NCBI RefSeq assembly: GCF_000527175.1
Contig: NZ_AZUR01000001.1
Coordinates: 655,011 to 719,010, forward strand
Direction: 5' to 3'
DNA: 64,000 nucleotides
Source of the DNA: Pseudogulbenkiania sp. MAI-1
GTDB taxonomy: Bacteria > Pseudomonadota > Gammaproteobacteria > Burkholderiales > Chromobacteriaceae
This document shows, one piece after another, positions 54,262 through 63,276 of the stretch. How positions within the stretch are numbered: position 1 is the first letter of the stretch; every line of letters starts with the position of its first letter. The notes beneath the pieces are model-generated. The model saw only the letters and a list, made by a program, of their open reading frames with translations. It was not told the DNA's origin and searched no databases. Both the position numbers and the translations under genes were made by a program.

Positions 54262-55526
54262 CGCTCTTCCGGCATGAGTGGCTTGGCGCGGACGCCGACC
54301 ACGCCCTGCCGTGCGGCGGGCAGCCCCGCCAGCAGGGCGAGCGTGCCCATGGCGATGAACAGACCGGGCGAGGATCGCCAGCTCCCGCTGAGATGGTGCA
54401 GCAAGCCCGCCGCCAGCGGGCCCAGCGAGGCCAGCGTGTAGCCCACCCCCTGCGCCATGCCCGACAGGTGTGAGGCGACGTGGGCGTCGCCCGAGCGCAG
54501 CACGATCAGCGACAAGCCCATGCTGAAGGCGCCGCCCTGGCCCAGCCCCTGGATCACGGCCCACAGCGGCAGGCTGGCCGGCGGGGCGAACACCATGCCG
54601 GCGAAGCCCACCATCGCCAGCACCATCACCCACAACACCATGGCGCGCTGATCGCGGCCGCGCATCGCCAGCACCGGCGCCAGCAGGGCCGAAGCCAGCT
54701 GTACCAGCACCGACAGCGACATCAGCCAGCCGGCGGCGGTCGCGCTCAAACCCCGTTCGACCAGGATCGACGGCAGCCAGCCGAACACGATGTAGGCCAG
54801 CGACGACTGCAACCCCATGTAGGCCGTCACCTGCCAGGCGAGCCGGTCGCGCCACAGTCCGCGCACCTGCCAGTGCGCCGTCGTGGCGGCGTGGCGCAGG
54901 CGCATCTGTGGCCGCCAGGCGAGCAGGGCGCCGAGCACCGGCAGCGACCACAGTCCCAGTCCCCAGCGCCAGTCGTCGCCGAAGGCATGGCTCAGCGGCA
55001 CGGTCAGTCCGGCCGCCAGCGCCGCGCCGAGGCACAGCGCCATGGTGTAGACGCCGGTCAACTGGCTGGCCTTGTCGGGAAAGTCGCGCTTGACGATGCC
55101 GGGCAGCAGCACACCGGCCACGCCGATGCCGACGCCGGCCAGCAAGGTGCCGGCAAACAGTCCGATCTCTCCGAGCTGGCTGCGCAGCACGATGCCGCCG
55201 CCCAGCAGCCACAGCATGCCGCCGATCACCCGTTCGCTGCCGAAGCACCGTGCCAGTAGCGGCGCCAGCGGCGCGGCCAGCCCCATGCACAGCACCGGCA
55301 GTGTGGTCAGCAGGCTGGTGGCGAGGCCGCCGAGGCCCGTCGTCTGCCTGAGCTGCGGCAGCACCGGGGCCAGGCTGGACAGCGCCGGACGCAGGTTCAG
55401 TGCGATCAGGATCAGCCCCAGCAGCAACTGCCAAGGGCGTGCCGGTGCGGCGGGGGGCAGATCGTCCTCGCCGGTGTCGGCGTCGATCAGCAGGTCTTCG
55501 CCCGGGGTGTGATCTGGCAGGCTCAT
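54228..55526 (-). CDS. MFS transporter of the CynX/NimT family
   Basis: This 432-residue inner-membrane protein has about 12 helices and an acidic N-terminal cytoplasmic tail (DLLIDADTGEDDLPP). The first helix reads LLLGLILIALNLRPALSSLAPVLPQLR, the signature of the CynX/NimT branch (cyanate, 2-nitroimidazole and similar exporters). GGAGGAG precedes ATG 55526. The start overlaps the stop of the GntR regulator (ATGA), so the regulator and transporter form one operon. The substrate is unknown. Confidence 0.9.
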   Translation of the reverse strand: MSLPDHTPGEDLLIDADTGEDDLPPAAPARPWQLLLGLILIALNLRPALSSLAPVLPQLRQTTGLGGLATSLLTTLPVLCMGLAAPLAPLLARCFGSERVIGGMLWLLGGGIVLRSQLGEIGLFAGTLLAGVGIGVAGVLLPGIVKRDFPDKASQLTGVYTMALCLGAALAAGLTVPLSHAFGDDWRWGLGLWSLPVLGALLAWRPQMRLRHAATTAHWQVRGLWRDRLAWQVTAYMGLQSSLAYIVFGWLPSILVERGLSATAAGWLMSLSVLVQLASALLAPVLAMRGRDQRAMVLWVMVLAMVGFAGMVFAPPASLPLWAVIQGLGQGGAFSMGLSLIVLRSGDAHVASHLSGMAQGVGYTLASLGPLAAGLLHHLSGSWRSSPGLFIAMGTLALLAGLPAARQGVVGVRAKPLMPEERYRAEGQQSTP

Positions 55527-56224
55527 GGCCGCTCCTCCAGGTTCAGGCGTTGGCGCAACGCCTGCATCACCGGCTCGGTAACGACGGCGGCGGCCCGTCC
55601 GGCGGCGGCCTCGTCCCCGGCTTCGATGGCGTCGACGATGGCGCGGTGGCTGGGCTGGTCGGGCTCCGGCAGCGAGCGGTCGAGCAGGGCGGCGCGCAGA
55701 TTGAGCCGCACCGCTTGCGAAAAATAACGGTACAGCTCGCACAGTGCCCGGTTGCCGCTGCCTTCGGCCACCGCCATGTGGAAGGTCAGGTCGTGCTCGA
55801 TGAATTCGTCCAGCCGCCGCTCGTCGTCGAGGTCGGTGCGGGCGATCAGCGCCGTCCGCATCGCGGCGATCGCCTGCGGGTCGCAGCGGCGCGCCGCATG
55901 GCGCGCGCAGGCCTCTTCGAGCAGGGCGCGCACTTCCAGGTGTTCCAGCAGCGAGGCGCTGCCGATCGAGCGCCACGTCTCGGCCGGACTCGACAGCGCC
56001 CTGACATAGGTGCCGTCGCCCTGGCGCACTTCCAGCAGGCCGGCAAAGGCCAGCACCCGCACCGCCTCGCGCACGGTGTTGCGGCTCATGCTCAGTTCTT
56101 CGGCCAGCTCCGGTTCGGTGGGGATGCGCGTGCCGAGCGCCCAGCGGTGCTGTTGCAAGGCTGCACTGATGGCGTCGACGGCGATGTCGACCAGCGAACG
56201 TTTGCCCTGTGCTGCGGCTTTCAT
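55523..56224 (-). CDS. GntR-family (FadR subgroup) transcriptional regulator
   Basis: This 233-residue regulator has an N-terminal winged helix (GTRIPTEPELAEELSMSRNTVREAVRVL) and a C-terminal all-helical FCD-type ligand domain with the metal-site pattern DLTFHMAVAEGSGN and a later His (PSHRAIVDAI). It is the first gene of the operon with the CynX/NimT transporter. A perfect palindrome lies 25 bases upstream of its start and probably serves autoregulation. Confidence 0.92.
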   Translation of the reverse strand: MKAAAQGKRSLVDIAVDAISAALQQHRWALGTRIPTEPELAEELSMSRNTVREAVRVLAFAGLLEVRQGDGTYVRALSSPAETWRSIGSASLLEHLEVRALLEEACARHAARRCDPQAIAAMRTALIARTDLDDERRLDEFIEHDLTFHMAVAEGSGNRALCELYRYFSQAVRLNLRAALLDRSLPEPDQPSHRAIVDAIEAGDEAAAGRAAAVVTEPVMQALRQRLNLEERP

Positions 56225-56248
56225 GGCCAGTGCCTCCGATATTCATCC

Positions 56249-56263
56249 AATCATCCGATGATT
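56249..56263. promoter_or_regulatory. Palindromic operator candidate for the GntR regulator
   Basis: AATCATC-C-GATGATT is a perfect 7-1-7 inverted repeat just upstream of the regulator start. A related half (ATTCATCC) precedes it at 56241–56248. FadR-subgroup regulators bind short palindromes of this size. The rest of the spacer, 56264–56539, shows no gene or clear signal. Confidence 0.65.
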
Positions 56264-56539
56264 TTAGGCGGCCAAGCCCGCCGACATCAAGCCTGGGCTG
56301 CGCATCGGCAGCGAGGTAATGGAAGTCGGTAGGAAGAGGGCTAAGCCTCTACACTGAAAAATGAAGGAGGATTACTGCATTGTCGTGCCGGTGCGCGTGA
56401 GCCGCCGCCATCGACTGGACTCACGGGCTCGCGGCGGGTTGTCTTGAGCGGTGTTTTGCCCCGCGAGGGGGCTTGGCGTTTGCGCTGTGCGCGTCCGGGT
56501 GAGACAAGCGGTGCAGGCTCGCGGCGATGGCAATCGCGC

Positions 56540-57283
56540 TCAGCCCACCCGCGCCTCGGCGCTGCCCACGCCGACGAACTCGACGCGCACTGCAGCCGGC
56601 AGGCCGACCGGGTGCATGCCGTTCCAGGCGCCGGTGGCGACGAGGTCGCCGGCCTGCGTGCCGCCGACGTGTTCGATCCACCATGGCAGGCAGAAGAACA
56701 GGTCGTCGAGCGGTGGGCGGCCCAGCGTTTCCGCCAGCGTCTTGCCGTCGGCGGAGGCGCGCACGGCCAGGGCTGAAAAATCGAGTTCGCGCCAGTGCGG
56801 GATGGCATCGCCGACGATCAGGCCGCCATTGACCAGGTTGTCGGCCAGGCACCACAGCGGGCCGGCGGCCTGCGGCGTGGCGAGCCGGCTGTCGATCAGC
56901 TCGATGGCGACGTGTACGCTGCCGATCGCATCGAGGATTTCCTCGCGCGTGTAGCGCTCGGGGCGGGCGGGAAGATCGTGTCCGAAGCGCACGGCGATCT
57001 CGGCCTCGATGCCCAGGCCGATGAACGACGCCGCGGGCAGGCTGGCCGGCGAGGCGGCGATACGCTGCGGGAAAATCGGTGCGGCGGTGGGCTCGGCGTC
57101 ACGCCTCGGGGCTCCGACCTTCCAGGCCGTCGGCCGGGCGCTGCCGACCTGCTCCCGCCAGATCGCTTGCTGTACGGCGTAGGCTTGCTCGCGGCTGGAG
57201 GGGCCGGCATCGGCGCCGACCGCCACGGGCTGGCGCTGGCGGTAGGCCTGGAGGAGAGGAGAGGTGAAGTCGTTGGTATCCAT
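56540..57283 (-). CDS. 2-keto-4-pentenoate hydratase / fumarylacetoacetate hydrolase family protein
   Basis: This protein of about 247 residues has the MhpD-like fold. It shows WKVGAPRRDAEP near 55, the metal-binding Glu pair in FIGLGIEAEIAVRF near 88, and a final segment with GDLVATGAWNGMHPVGLPA. Such enzymes hydrate 2-hydroxypenta-2,4-dienoate or decarboxylate related keto acids in aromatic degradation. No other aromatic-pathway gene is nearby, so the substrate is open. ATG 57283 (MDTNDF) is used; ATG 57292 (MSDMDTN) is three residues longer. Confidence 0.85.
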   Translation of the reverse strand: MDTNDFTSPLLQAYRQRQPVAVGADAGPSSREQAYAVQQAIWREQVGSARPTAWKVGAPRRDAEPTAAPIFPQRIAASPASLPAASFIGLGIEAEIAVRFGHDLPARPERYTREEILDAIGSVHVAIELIDSRLATPQAAGPLWCLADNLVNGGLIVGDAIPHWRELDFSALAVRASADGKTLAETLGRPPLDDLFFCLPWWIEHVGGTQAGDLVATGAWNGMHPVGLPAAVRVEFVGVGSAEARVG

Positions 57284-57466
57284 GTCCGACATGATAGCGC
57301 GGGTTGGGGGCCGGCGGGCACGAGGGCCGGTGCCGAACTTGCCGTCGCGCGGGCGGTCACATCCGGGTTCGCGGCGGAACGTGTGGATGAGGCGGCATGG
57401 TATGATCGATACTTTGCCAAACCCGCCGGATTCGCTTCCGGCCAGTCGGTCCAACTTGATCAGAAC

Positions 57467-58462
57467 ATGATGCACAAGCATTTCTTCCGCCTCACCGCCT
57501 GCCTGGCGGCGCTGTTCGCGCTGTGGCTCGCATGGGTGGTGGCGGTCCCGGTGCCGCTGCCCAAGGCGCCCTACAGTATCGCTGTCGGCGCCAACCGCAC
57601 CCTGGGCCAGGTGGCGCGCGCGCTGGACCAGGACGGCGTGATCCGCAGCCGCTGGGTGATGGTGGCGCTGGCGCGCATCAGCGGTACCGACCGCAAGGTC
57701 AAGGCCGGCCTGTACGAATTCTCCCGTCCGGTGGCGATGTGGGAGGTGTTGCGCCGTTTCGCCCAAGGCAACCCGGACCAGGCCAGCGTGACGGCGATCG
57801 AGGGCTGGACCTTCCGCCAGTTCCGCCAGGCCTTGAATAAAGAACCCGACCTGCAGCATGTCACCGCCGGCTGGAGCGACGAGCAGATCCTGCGCGAAAT
57901 CGGCGCCAGCGAAACCCACCCGGAAGGGCTGTTCTTCCCCAGCACCTATTTCTACGTGCCGGGCTCGAGCGATCTCGAGGTCTTCCGCCGCGCCTACCGC
58001 ACCATGCAGCAGCAGCTGGAAAGCATCTGGCTCGGCCGCCGCGCGGACCTGCCCTACGCCTCGCCCTACGAGCTGCTGATCATGGCCAGCCTGATCGAGA
58101 AGGAGACCGCGCACGAGGCCGACCGGACGCAGGTGGCGGCGGTGTTCGTCAACCGTCTGAAGATCGGCATGCGGCTGCAGACCGACCCGGCGGTGATCTA
58201 CGGCATGGGTGCCAGCTACCAGGGCAACATCGGCAAGGCCGGGCTGCGCCGCGACACCCCGTACAACACCTATACCCGCTCGGGTCTGACGCCGACGCCG
58301 ATCGCGCTGCCGGGGCGCGCCGCGCTCGACGCCGCGGCGCATCCGGCGGACACGCGGGCGCTGTATTTCGTCGCGCGCGGTGACGGGTCTACCCATTTTT
58401 CCGAAACGCTGGACGAGCACAACAGCGCCGTCCGCGAATTCATCCTGAAGAAAGGCTCTTGA
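57467..58462 (+). CDS. mltG: Endolytic murein transglycosylase MltG
   Basis: This 331-residue inner-membrane enzyme cuts nascent peptidoglycan strands. A single N-terminal membrane helix (about 10–29) is followed by a LysM-like region and the YceG catalytic domain with glutamate E211 in ASLIEKETAHEADR; LQTDPAVIYGMG and PYNTYTRSGLTPTPI are family hallmarks. It is upstream of tmk and holB, a conserved gene order. The stop overlaps tmk by one base. Confidence 0.94.
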   Translation: MMHKHFFRLTACLAALFALWLAWVVAVPVPLPKAPYSIAVGANRTLGQVARALDQDGVIRSRWVMVALARISGTDRKVKAGLYEFSRPVAMWEVLRRFAQGNPDQASVTAIEGWTFRQFRQALNKEPDLQHVTAGWSDEQILREIGASETHPEGLFFPSTYFYVPGSSDLEVFRRAYRTMQQQLESIWLGRRADLPYASPYELLIMASLIEKETAHEADRTQVAAVFVNRLKIGMRLQTDPAVIYGMGASYQGNIGKAGLRRDTPYNTYTRSGLTPTPIALPGRAALDAAAHPADTRALYFVARGDGSTHFSETLDEHNSAVREFILKKGS

Positions 58463-59088
58463 TGCGGCGCGGAACATTCATCACGCTGGAAGGCGTGGAC
58501 GGGGCCGGCAAGAGCACCCAGCTCGCCGCGGTGCGCGACTGGTTGGCCGAACATCATATCGACGCGGTGTTCACCCGCGAGCCCGGCGGCACGGTGCTGG
58601 GCGAGAAGCTGCGCGAGCTGTTGCTGGCGATCGACACCGAGGTGACGCTGGAAACCGAAACGCTGCTGATGTTCGCCGCGCGCCAGGAGCACATCGCGCG
58701 CGTGATCGAGCCGGCGCTGGCCGCTGGCCGCTGGGTGGTATCCGACCGCTTCACCGACGCCACCTTCGCCTACCAGGGTGGCGGGCGCGGCCTGCCGTTC
58801 GAACGCATCGAGGCACTGGAAAACTGGGTGCAGCAGGGGCTGCAGCCGGACCTGACGCTGTTGTTCGACGTGCCGCTCGAAGTCGCCGCCCAGCGCATGG
58901 CCGGCGGCGAACGTGTGCTCGACCGTTTCGAGCAGGAAGCAGCCGATTTCCACGCCCGCGTACGTGCGGCCTATCTCGAACGCGCGGCGGCCAACCCTCG
59001 CATCGCGGTGATCGACAGCAACCGTGCACCCGAGCTGGTGCGCGCCGAGGTGCAGCGCCGTCTCGACGCCGTGCGGGAGCCGCGCTGA
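58462..59088 (+). CDS. tmk: Thymidylate kinase
   Basis: This 208-residue kinase converts dTMP to dTDP. It has the P-loop GVDGAGKST near 12, the DR-type motif VVSDRFTDATFAYQGGGRG near 93 and the lid region (QRMAGGERVLDRFEQE). Length is typical. It shares one base with mltG and one with holB at its ends, so the three are translated in series. Confidence 0.96.
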   Translation: MRRGTFITLEGVDGAGKSTQLAAVRDWLAEHHIDAVFTREPGGTVLGEKLRELLLAIDTEVTLETETLLMFAARQEHIARVIEPALAAGRWVVSDRFTDATFAYQGGGRGLPFERIEALENWVQQGLQPDLTLLFDVPLEVAAQRMAGGERVLDRFEQEAADFHARVRAAYLERAAANPRIAVIDSNRAPELVRAEVQRRLDAVREPR

Positions 59089-60095
59089 TGCTCTACCCCT
59101 GGCAAGCCGCCGACTGGCAGCGCCTCAACCGCGAACGCGAGCGCCTGCCCAACGCCTGGCTGTTCACCGGTCCCGCCGGCATCGGCAAGCTGGCCTTCGC
59201 CGAGCACCTGGCGGCCTCGCTGTTGTGCGAGGCGCCGCGCCCCGACCATGGGGCCTGCGGCCAGTGCGAGGCCTGCCGCTGGTTCGCCAACGCCAGCCAT
59301 CCGGACTTCCGCCGGCTGACGCCGCAAGGCGAGGAGGAGGAGGAGGCCAAGGAAGGCAGCAAGCCCACGCGCAAGCTGCCGGTGATCAAGATCGAGGCGG
59401 TGCGCGAGGTGATTGACTTCGCCCACCTTACCGCACACCGTGCCGGACGGCGCATCGTGCTGGTCGAGCCGGCTGAGGCGCTCAATCCGGCGGCGGCTAA
59501 TGCGCTGTTGAAAATCCTCGAAGAGCCGCCGGCCGACGTGCTGTTCCTCTTGGTGGCGCATGCGCCGCAGCGGCTGCTGCCGACCATCAAGAGCCGCTGC
59601 CGCGCGTTTCCGCTGACCGCGCCGAGCGAGGCCGAGGCGCTGGCCTGGCTGGAATCGGCCGGCGTGGAGAACGCCCGCAGCGAGCTGGCGCACCATGGCG
59701 GCACGCCGCTGTTCGAGCACGACGAGGCGCTGGCCAAGCTGCGCCGGCAGTTTCTCGACGGCCTGGCGCGGCCGACGCTGGCCGACGCCATCGCGCTCGC
59801 CGAACAGATCGACCGCCAGAAGCTGCCGCTGGCCCTGCCGCTCGACTGGCTGCAGAAATGGTTGCACGATCTCGCCGGTTTGAGGCTGGCCGGGCAGCTC
59901 CGCTATTATCCGGATCATCAGGCCGCGCTGCAGGCCTTGGCCGAGCGCGCCGATCTCGGCCTGCTGATGGGCTGCTACCAGAGCCTGACGCGGCTGGCAC
60001 CGTACGGCCAGCACACGCTGAACGTACGCCTGCAGCTCGAGGCACTGTTGATGGACTATCTGAACGTATTCGCGGCCCGCCCGGCCGCACGCTGA
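59088..60095 (+). CDS. holB: DNA polymerase III delta-prime subunit
   Basis: This 335-residue clamp-loader subunit has a P-loop-like GPAGIGK near 30, a four-cysteine zinc module (LLCEAPRPDHGACGQCEAC) and the SRC motif in IKSRCRAFPL near 165. A small acidic/basic insert (EEEEEAKEGSKPTRK) follows the zinc module. It lies between tmk and pilZ, the usual order in this group. Confidence 0.94.
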   Translation: MLYPWQAADWQRLNRERERLPNAWLFTGPAGIGKLAFAEHLAASLLCEAPRPDHGACGQCEACRWFANASHPDFRRLTPQGEEEEEAKEGSKPTRKLPVIKIEAVREVIDFAHLTAHRAGRRIVLVEPAEALNPAAANALLKILEEPPADVLFLLVAHAPQRLLPTIKSRCRAFPLTAPSEAEALAWLESAGVENARSELAHHGGTPLFEHDEALAKLRRQFLDGLARPTLADAIALAEQIDRQKLPLALPLDWLQKWLHDLAGLRLAGQLRYYPDHQAALQALAERADLGLLMGCYQSLTRLAPYGQHTLNVRLQLEALLMDYLNVFAARPAAR

Positions 60096-60120
60096 AACCA
60101 CCGTAAGGGAAGCCCGGCGC

Positions 60121-60501
60121 ATGGAACTGGACAAAGACAACGTCGTCACCCGCCCGGACGGCAACCGCCCCGGCGTCATGTCGCTGCACATCAAGGAGCG
60201 CGGCGCGCTCTATGCCGCCTACATGCCCTTCCTGCGCAACGGTGGCATCTTCATCCCCACCAGCAAGACGCTGGCGCTGGGTGAGGAGGTGTTCCTGCTG
60301 TTGACGCTGATGGATGACCCGCAGAAGGTGGCAGTGCAAGGCAAGGTGGTGTGGATCACGCCGGCCGGCGCCAACAACAGCCTGGCCCAGGGCGTCGGCG
60401 TCGAGTTCGCCGGCAGCGACGAGGGGCGTCAGGCGCGCAGCAAGATCGAGGCCTTGCTGGGCGGCGTGCTCAATTCCACCCGTCCCACCCATACCATGTA
60501 A
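60121..60501 (+). CDS. pilZ: PilZ-domain protein (type IV pilus type)
   Basis: This 126-residue protein resembles the PilZ that supports type IV pilus assembly: it has YMPFLRNGGIFIPT and VVWITPAGANNSLAQGVGVEF. The RxxxR and (D/N)xSxxG residues used for c-di-GMP binding in other PilZ domains are not evident, as in founding PilZ members. It is 25 bases downstream of holB, matching the known holB–pilZ pairing. Confidence 0.92.
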   Translation: MELDKDNVVTRPDGNRPGVMSLHIKERGALYAAYMPFLRNGGIFIPTSKTLALGEEVFLLLTLMDDPQKVAVQGKVVWITPAGANNSLAQGVGVEFAGSDEGRQARSKIEALLGGVLNSTRPTHTM

Positions 60502-60564
60502 GCGGCGCGTTCCGCCGCCGAGAGAATAGTCAGCGCCCGCCCGGCGGGCGCGCAGGATGCATCC

Positions 60565-61338
60565 ATGCTTGTCGATTCGCACTGTCACATCAATTTTCCC
60601 GACCTCGCCGCGCGCCTGCCCGAGGTGTTGGCTAACATGCGCCAGAACGGCGTCAGCCATGCCCTGGTGATCGGCGTCAGCCGTCCCAAGTATCCCGAGG
60701 TGCTGGCGCTGGCTGAGGCGCACGACAACCTGTACGCCACCGTCGGCGTCCACCCGGACGATCCCGACGCCGTGGAGTACAGCGAGGACGAACTGGTCGC
60801 CCACGCCGCCCATCCCAAGGTGGTCGGCATCGGCGAGACCGGGCTCGACTACCACTGGTGCCAGGGCGATCTTACCTGGCAGCACGAGCGCTTCCGCACC
60901 CACATCCGCGCCGCGCGCCGCGTGGGCCTGCCGCTGGTGATCCACACCCGCGAGTCGGCCGCCGACACCGTGCGCCTGATGCGCGAGGAAAATGCCGGCG
61001 AGGCGGGCGGGGTGATGCACTGCTTCACCGAGAGCTGGGAAGTGGCGCAGCAGGCGCTCGATCTGGGCTTCTACATCTCGCTGTCCGGCATCGTCACCTT
61101 CAAGAACGCGCTGCAGGTGAAGGAGGTGGCGCAGAAGGTGCCGCTCGACCGGCTGCTGGTGGAGACCGATTCGCCGTATCTGGCGCCGGTGCCGTTCCGC
61201 GGCAAGACCAATGAACCGGCGTACGTGAAGCATGTCGCAGAACATATCGCCGAACTGCGCGGGTTGAGCTTCGAGGCGGTGGCCGAGGCCACCACCGACA
61301 ACTTCTTCCGCCTGTTCGCCAAGATTCCGCGGCCGTGA
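60565..61338 (+). CDS. TatD-family metal-dependent hydrolase (YcfH-like)
   Basis: This 257-residue TIM-barrel enzyme has HxH metal ligands in VDSHCHINF, IGETGLDYHW near 92, HTRE near 128, MHCFTES near 150 and DSPYLAPVP near 205. TatD relatives are 3'–5' exonucleases or deoxyribonucleases. It is the fifth gene of the mltG–tmk–holB–pilZ cluster, in an order common to proteobacteria. Confidence 0.93.
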   Translation: MLVDSHCHINFPDLAARLPEVLANMRQNGVSHALVIGVSRPKYPEVLALAEAHDNLYATVGVHPDDPDAVEYSEDELVAHAAHPKVVGIGETGLDYHWCQGDLTWQHERFRTHIRAARRVGLPLVIHTRESAADTVRLMREENAGEAGGVMHCFTESWEVAQQALDLGFYISLSGIVTFKNALQVKEVAQKVPLDRLLVETDSPYLAPVPFRGKTNEPAYVKHVAEHIAELRGLSFEAVAEATTDNFFRLFAKIPRP

Positions 61339-61394
61339 GCGGGTGGCGCCCGCTCACCCTTGGCCAACCTTTGATGACGTGAAAGCGAGTAGTC

Positions 61395-62171
61395 GTGTCG
61401 AGTGTAGAACTGACCGTCCTCGGCTGCGGTTCCAGCTCCGGGACCCCGGCCATCGGCTGTGATTGCCCCACCTGCACCTCGCCGGACCCGAGGAACCGGC
61501 GCAGCCGCGCCAGCGCCTACCTGCGCGCGGGCGACGCCGCCTTCCTGATCGACACCGGCCCGGACCTGCGCCATCAGGCGCTGCGCGAGGGCATCACCCA
61601 GGTCGACGCGGTGCTCTACACCCATCCGCACGCCGACCACCTCAACGGCATCGACGACCTGCGCGCCTTCTGCTACGTCAAGAAGGGCGCGATCACGCTG
61701 TTCGGCAACAGCTTCACGCTGTCCAACATCCGTGCCCGCTTCGACTATGCGCTGCATGCCCCGTCCAAGGCCTGGGACAAGCCGGTGCTGCTGACCGAGG
61801 AAGTGGGCGGGCCGTTCGACTTCGGCGGGGTGACGGTGACGCCGATCCCGCTGATGCACGGCAACTGGCCCTGCCTGGGCTGGCGTGTCGGCGACGTGGC
61901 CTGGCTCACCGACCTGTCGGACATCCCCGAGCACAGCCTGGAGAGGCTCCACGGCCTCGAGGTACTGTTCCTCGACTGCCTGCGGCGCGAACCTTACCCC
62001 TCGCACCTGTGCGTGGCCGACTCGCTGCGCTGGGCCGAGTGCATCGGCGCCCGCTGCACCATCCTCATCCACATGACGCACGGGCTGGAGTACCACGCGC
62101 TGTCGGCGGAGTGCCCGCCGGGGGTGGAAGTGGGCTACGACGGCCTGCGCGTTAGCGTCCCGCTGCGCTGA
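61395..62171 (+). CDS. MBL-fold metallohydrolase, PhnP-like
   Basis: This 258-residue metallo-beta-lactamase-fold protein has the metal motif THPHADHLNG near 76, a structural Cys-rich N-terminal segment (GCDCPTCTSPDPRNRRSRAS) as in PhnP, and later LMHG and LTDLSD elements. PhnP is a cyclic-ribose phosphodiesterase, but the family is broad and no phn gene is near, so the substrate is uncertain. The start is GTG 61395. Confidence 0.87.
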   Translation: MSSVELTVLGCGSSSGTPAIGCDCPTCTSPDPRNRRSRASAYLRAGDAAFLIDTGPDLRHQALREGITQVDAVLYTHPHADHLNGIDDLRAFCYVKKGAITLFGNSFTLSNIRARFDYALHAPSKAWDKPVLLTEEVGGPFDFGGVTVTPIPLMHGNWPCLGWRVGDVAWLTDLSDIPEHSLERLHGLEVLFLDCLRREPYPSHLCVADSLRWAECIGARCTILIHMTHGLEYHALSAECPPGVEVGYDGLRVSVPLR

Positions 62172-62189
62172 CCCCTGAAAACGCTTCGG

Positions 62190-62522
62190 TCAACCCTGAG
62201 GCTGGCCGAAGTGTTCGCTGTGGGGCGCCTGCCGCGCCTGGTACACATTCATCTCGCTCGCGACGAAGTGTCCGATCATGGTGCGGTACACCGCCGCCGT
62301 GAGCTCCGGGTCGGCACCGAGCTCGCCCGCCAGCCGCGTCACGCGGCGTATCACCTGGTCGACGCGCTTGCCGCCCTCGACCTCGGCCGCGCTGTGCTTG
62401 AAAGCGGCGGCCTGCTCCACGTACAGGCCGCGCTCGGCGATCAGCGCGACCAGCGCCTGGTCGATGTGGTCGATCTGCTCGCGCACCTCGTCCAGATTCT
62501 GGCATTGGTAGATGAAGTCCAT
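62190..62522 (-). CDS. Chorismate mutase-like protein (AroQ/PchB type)
   Basis: This 110-residue all-helical protein shows the AroQ pattern: VREQIDHIDQALVALIAERG near 13, a Lys in FKHSAAE and RVTRLAGELGADPELTAAVYR. The size and the terminal MIGHFVASEMNVYQ resemble isochorismate pyruvate-lyase/chorismate mutase domains. It lies 11 bases downstream of the amidotransferase-like gene on the same strand, so the two are probably co-transcribed. No siderophore gene is adjacent. Confidence 0.85.
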   Translation of the reverse strand: MDFIYQCQNLDEVREQIDHIDQALVALIAERGLYVEQAAAFKHSAAEVEGGKRVDQVIRRVTRLAGELGADPELTAAVYRTMIGHFVASEMNVYQARQAPHSEHFGQPQG

Positions 62523-62533
62523 CGTTCGTCCCC

Positions 62534-63238
62534 TTATTGCTTATCCGACTGTTTTCTTGACACGGCCTGTACGAACGCCTTGGCCAGGGGCGGGCAGCGA
62601 CCTTGCAGCGCGGCGCGCTCCGGCTGGAACAGCGTGGCGACGAAGAACGGATGTCCGTCCAGTTCCACCGCCCGCACCTCGCCGTCGTCATCGCGCGCGG
62701 CCACATGCAGCGGGCCGCGCGTCAGCTCCTCGGCAAAGCGCGGGTTCAGGCCGAAGCGGCAGCGGTAGCCTTCGATGGGGGAGGGTGTGTCATAAGCCGA
62801 AGCCAGGCGCGTACCGGGCACGAAGCGCACCTCGGCTTGCGTTTCCACCAGCGCGCAGGCGAGCGGCGCAATCACTGCGCGCTCGGCCCCCGGCGCCGTC
62901 TCGGCGTGTTCGGCGTCGTGCCAGCCCAGCACATGGCGCGCGTACTCGATCACCGCGTGCTGGAATCCGCCGCAGGTGCCGAGGAAGGGCACGCTGTTTT
63001 CCCGCGCGTGGCGGATGGCCAGCAACGCTCCGTCCATGCTGCGGTAGGGGCTGGCGGGCACGCACCAGATGCCGTCGAAGCCGTGCAAGTCGTCCGGCCC
63101 ATGAATGCCGTCCGTGCCCAGCCACCTCGCCTCGACCTCCGTGCCCAGTGCTTGTGCGGCCAGTTGCAGGGCCGGCGGAATGGCCTGATGGGCCGGGACG
63201 GTGGCGTCGAAATCGCCGACCAGAGCGATGCGGATCAT
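62534..63238 (-). CDS. CTP synthase C-terminal-like glutamine amidotransferase
   Basis: This 234-residue protein resembles the free-standing CTP-synthase amidotransferase relatives. It has MIRIALVGDFDATVPAH at the start and a nucleophile-elbow cysteine in FLGTCGGFQHAVIEYA near 94. Where the catalytic His-x-Glu should be it reads LFQPERAAL, with Gln in place of His, so normal glutaminase activity is doubtful. The synthase domain is absent. Its partner may be the chorismate-mutase-like protein downstream. Confidence 0.82.
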   Translation of the reverse strand: MIRIALVGDFDATVPAHQAIPPALQLAAQALGTEVEARWLGTDGIHGPDDLHGFDGIWCVPASPYRSMDGALLAIRHARENSVPFLGTCGGFQHAVIEYARHVLGWHDAEHAETAPGAERAVIAPLACALVETQAEVRFVPGTRLASAYDTPSPIEGYRCRFGLNPRFAEELTRGPLHVAARDDDGEVRAVELDGHPFFVATLFQPERAALQGRCPPLAKAFVQAVSRKQSDKQ

Positions 63239-63276
63239 GGTTTCTCCTTCTTATTGATGATCGGGTCGCGGTGGAA

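Noticed and set aside
56341..56855. Minus-strand frames of 144–155 codons over the spacer and the hydratase-family gene
   Set aside because: They are out-of-frame shadows of the gene at 56540–57283; compositions are Arg/Pro/Ala-rich without motifs.
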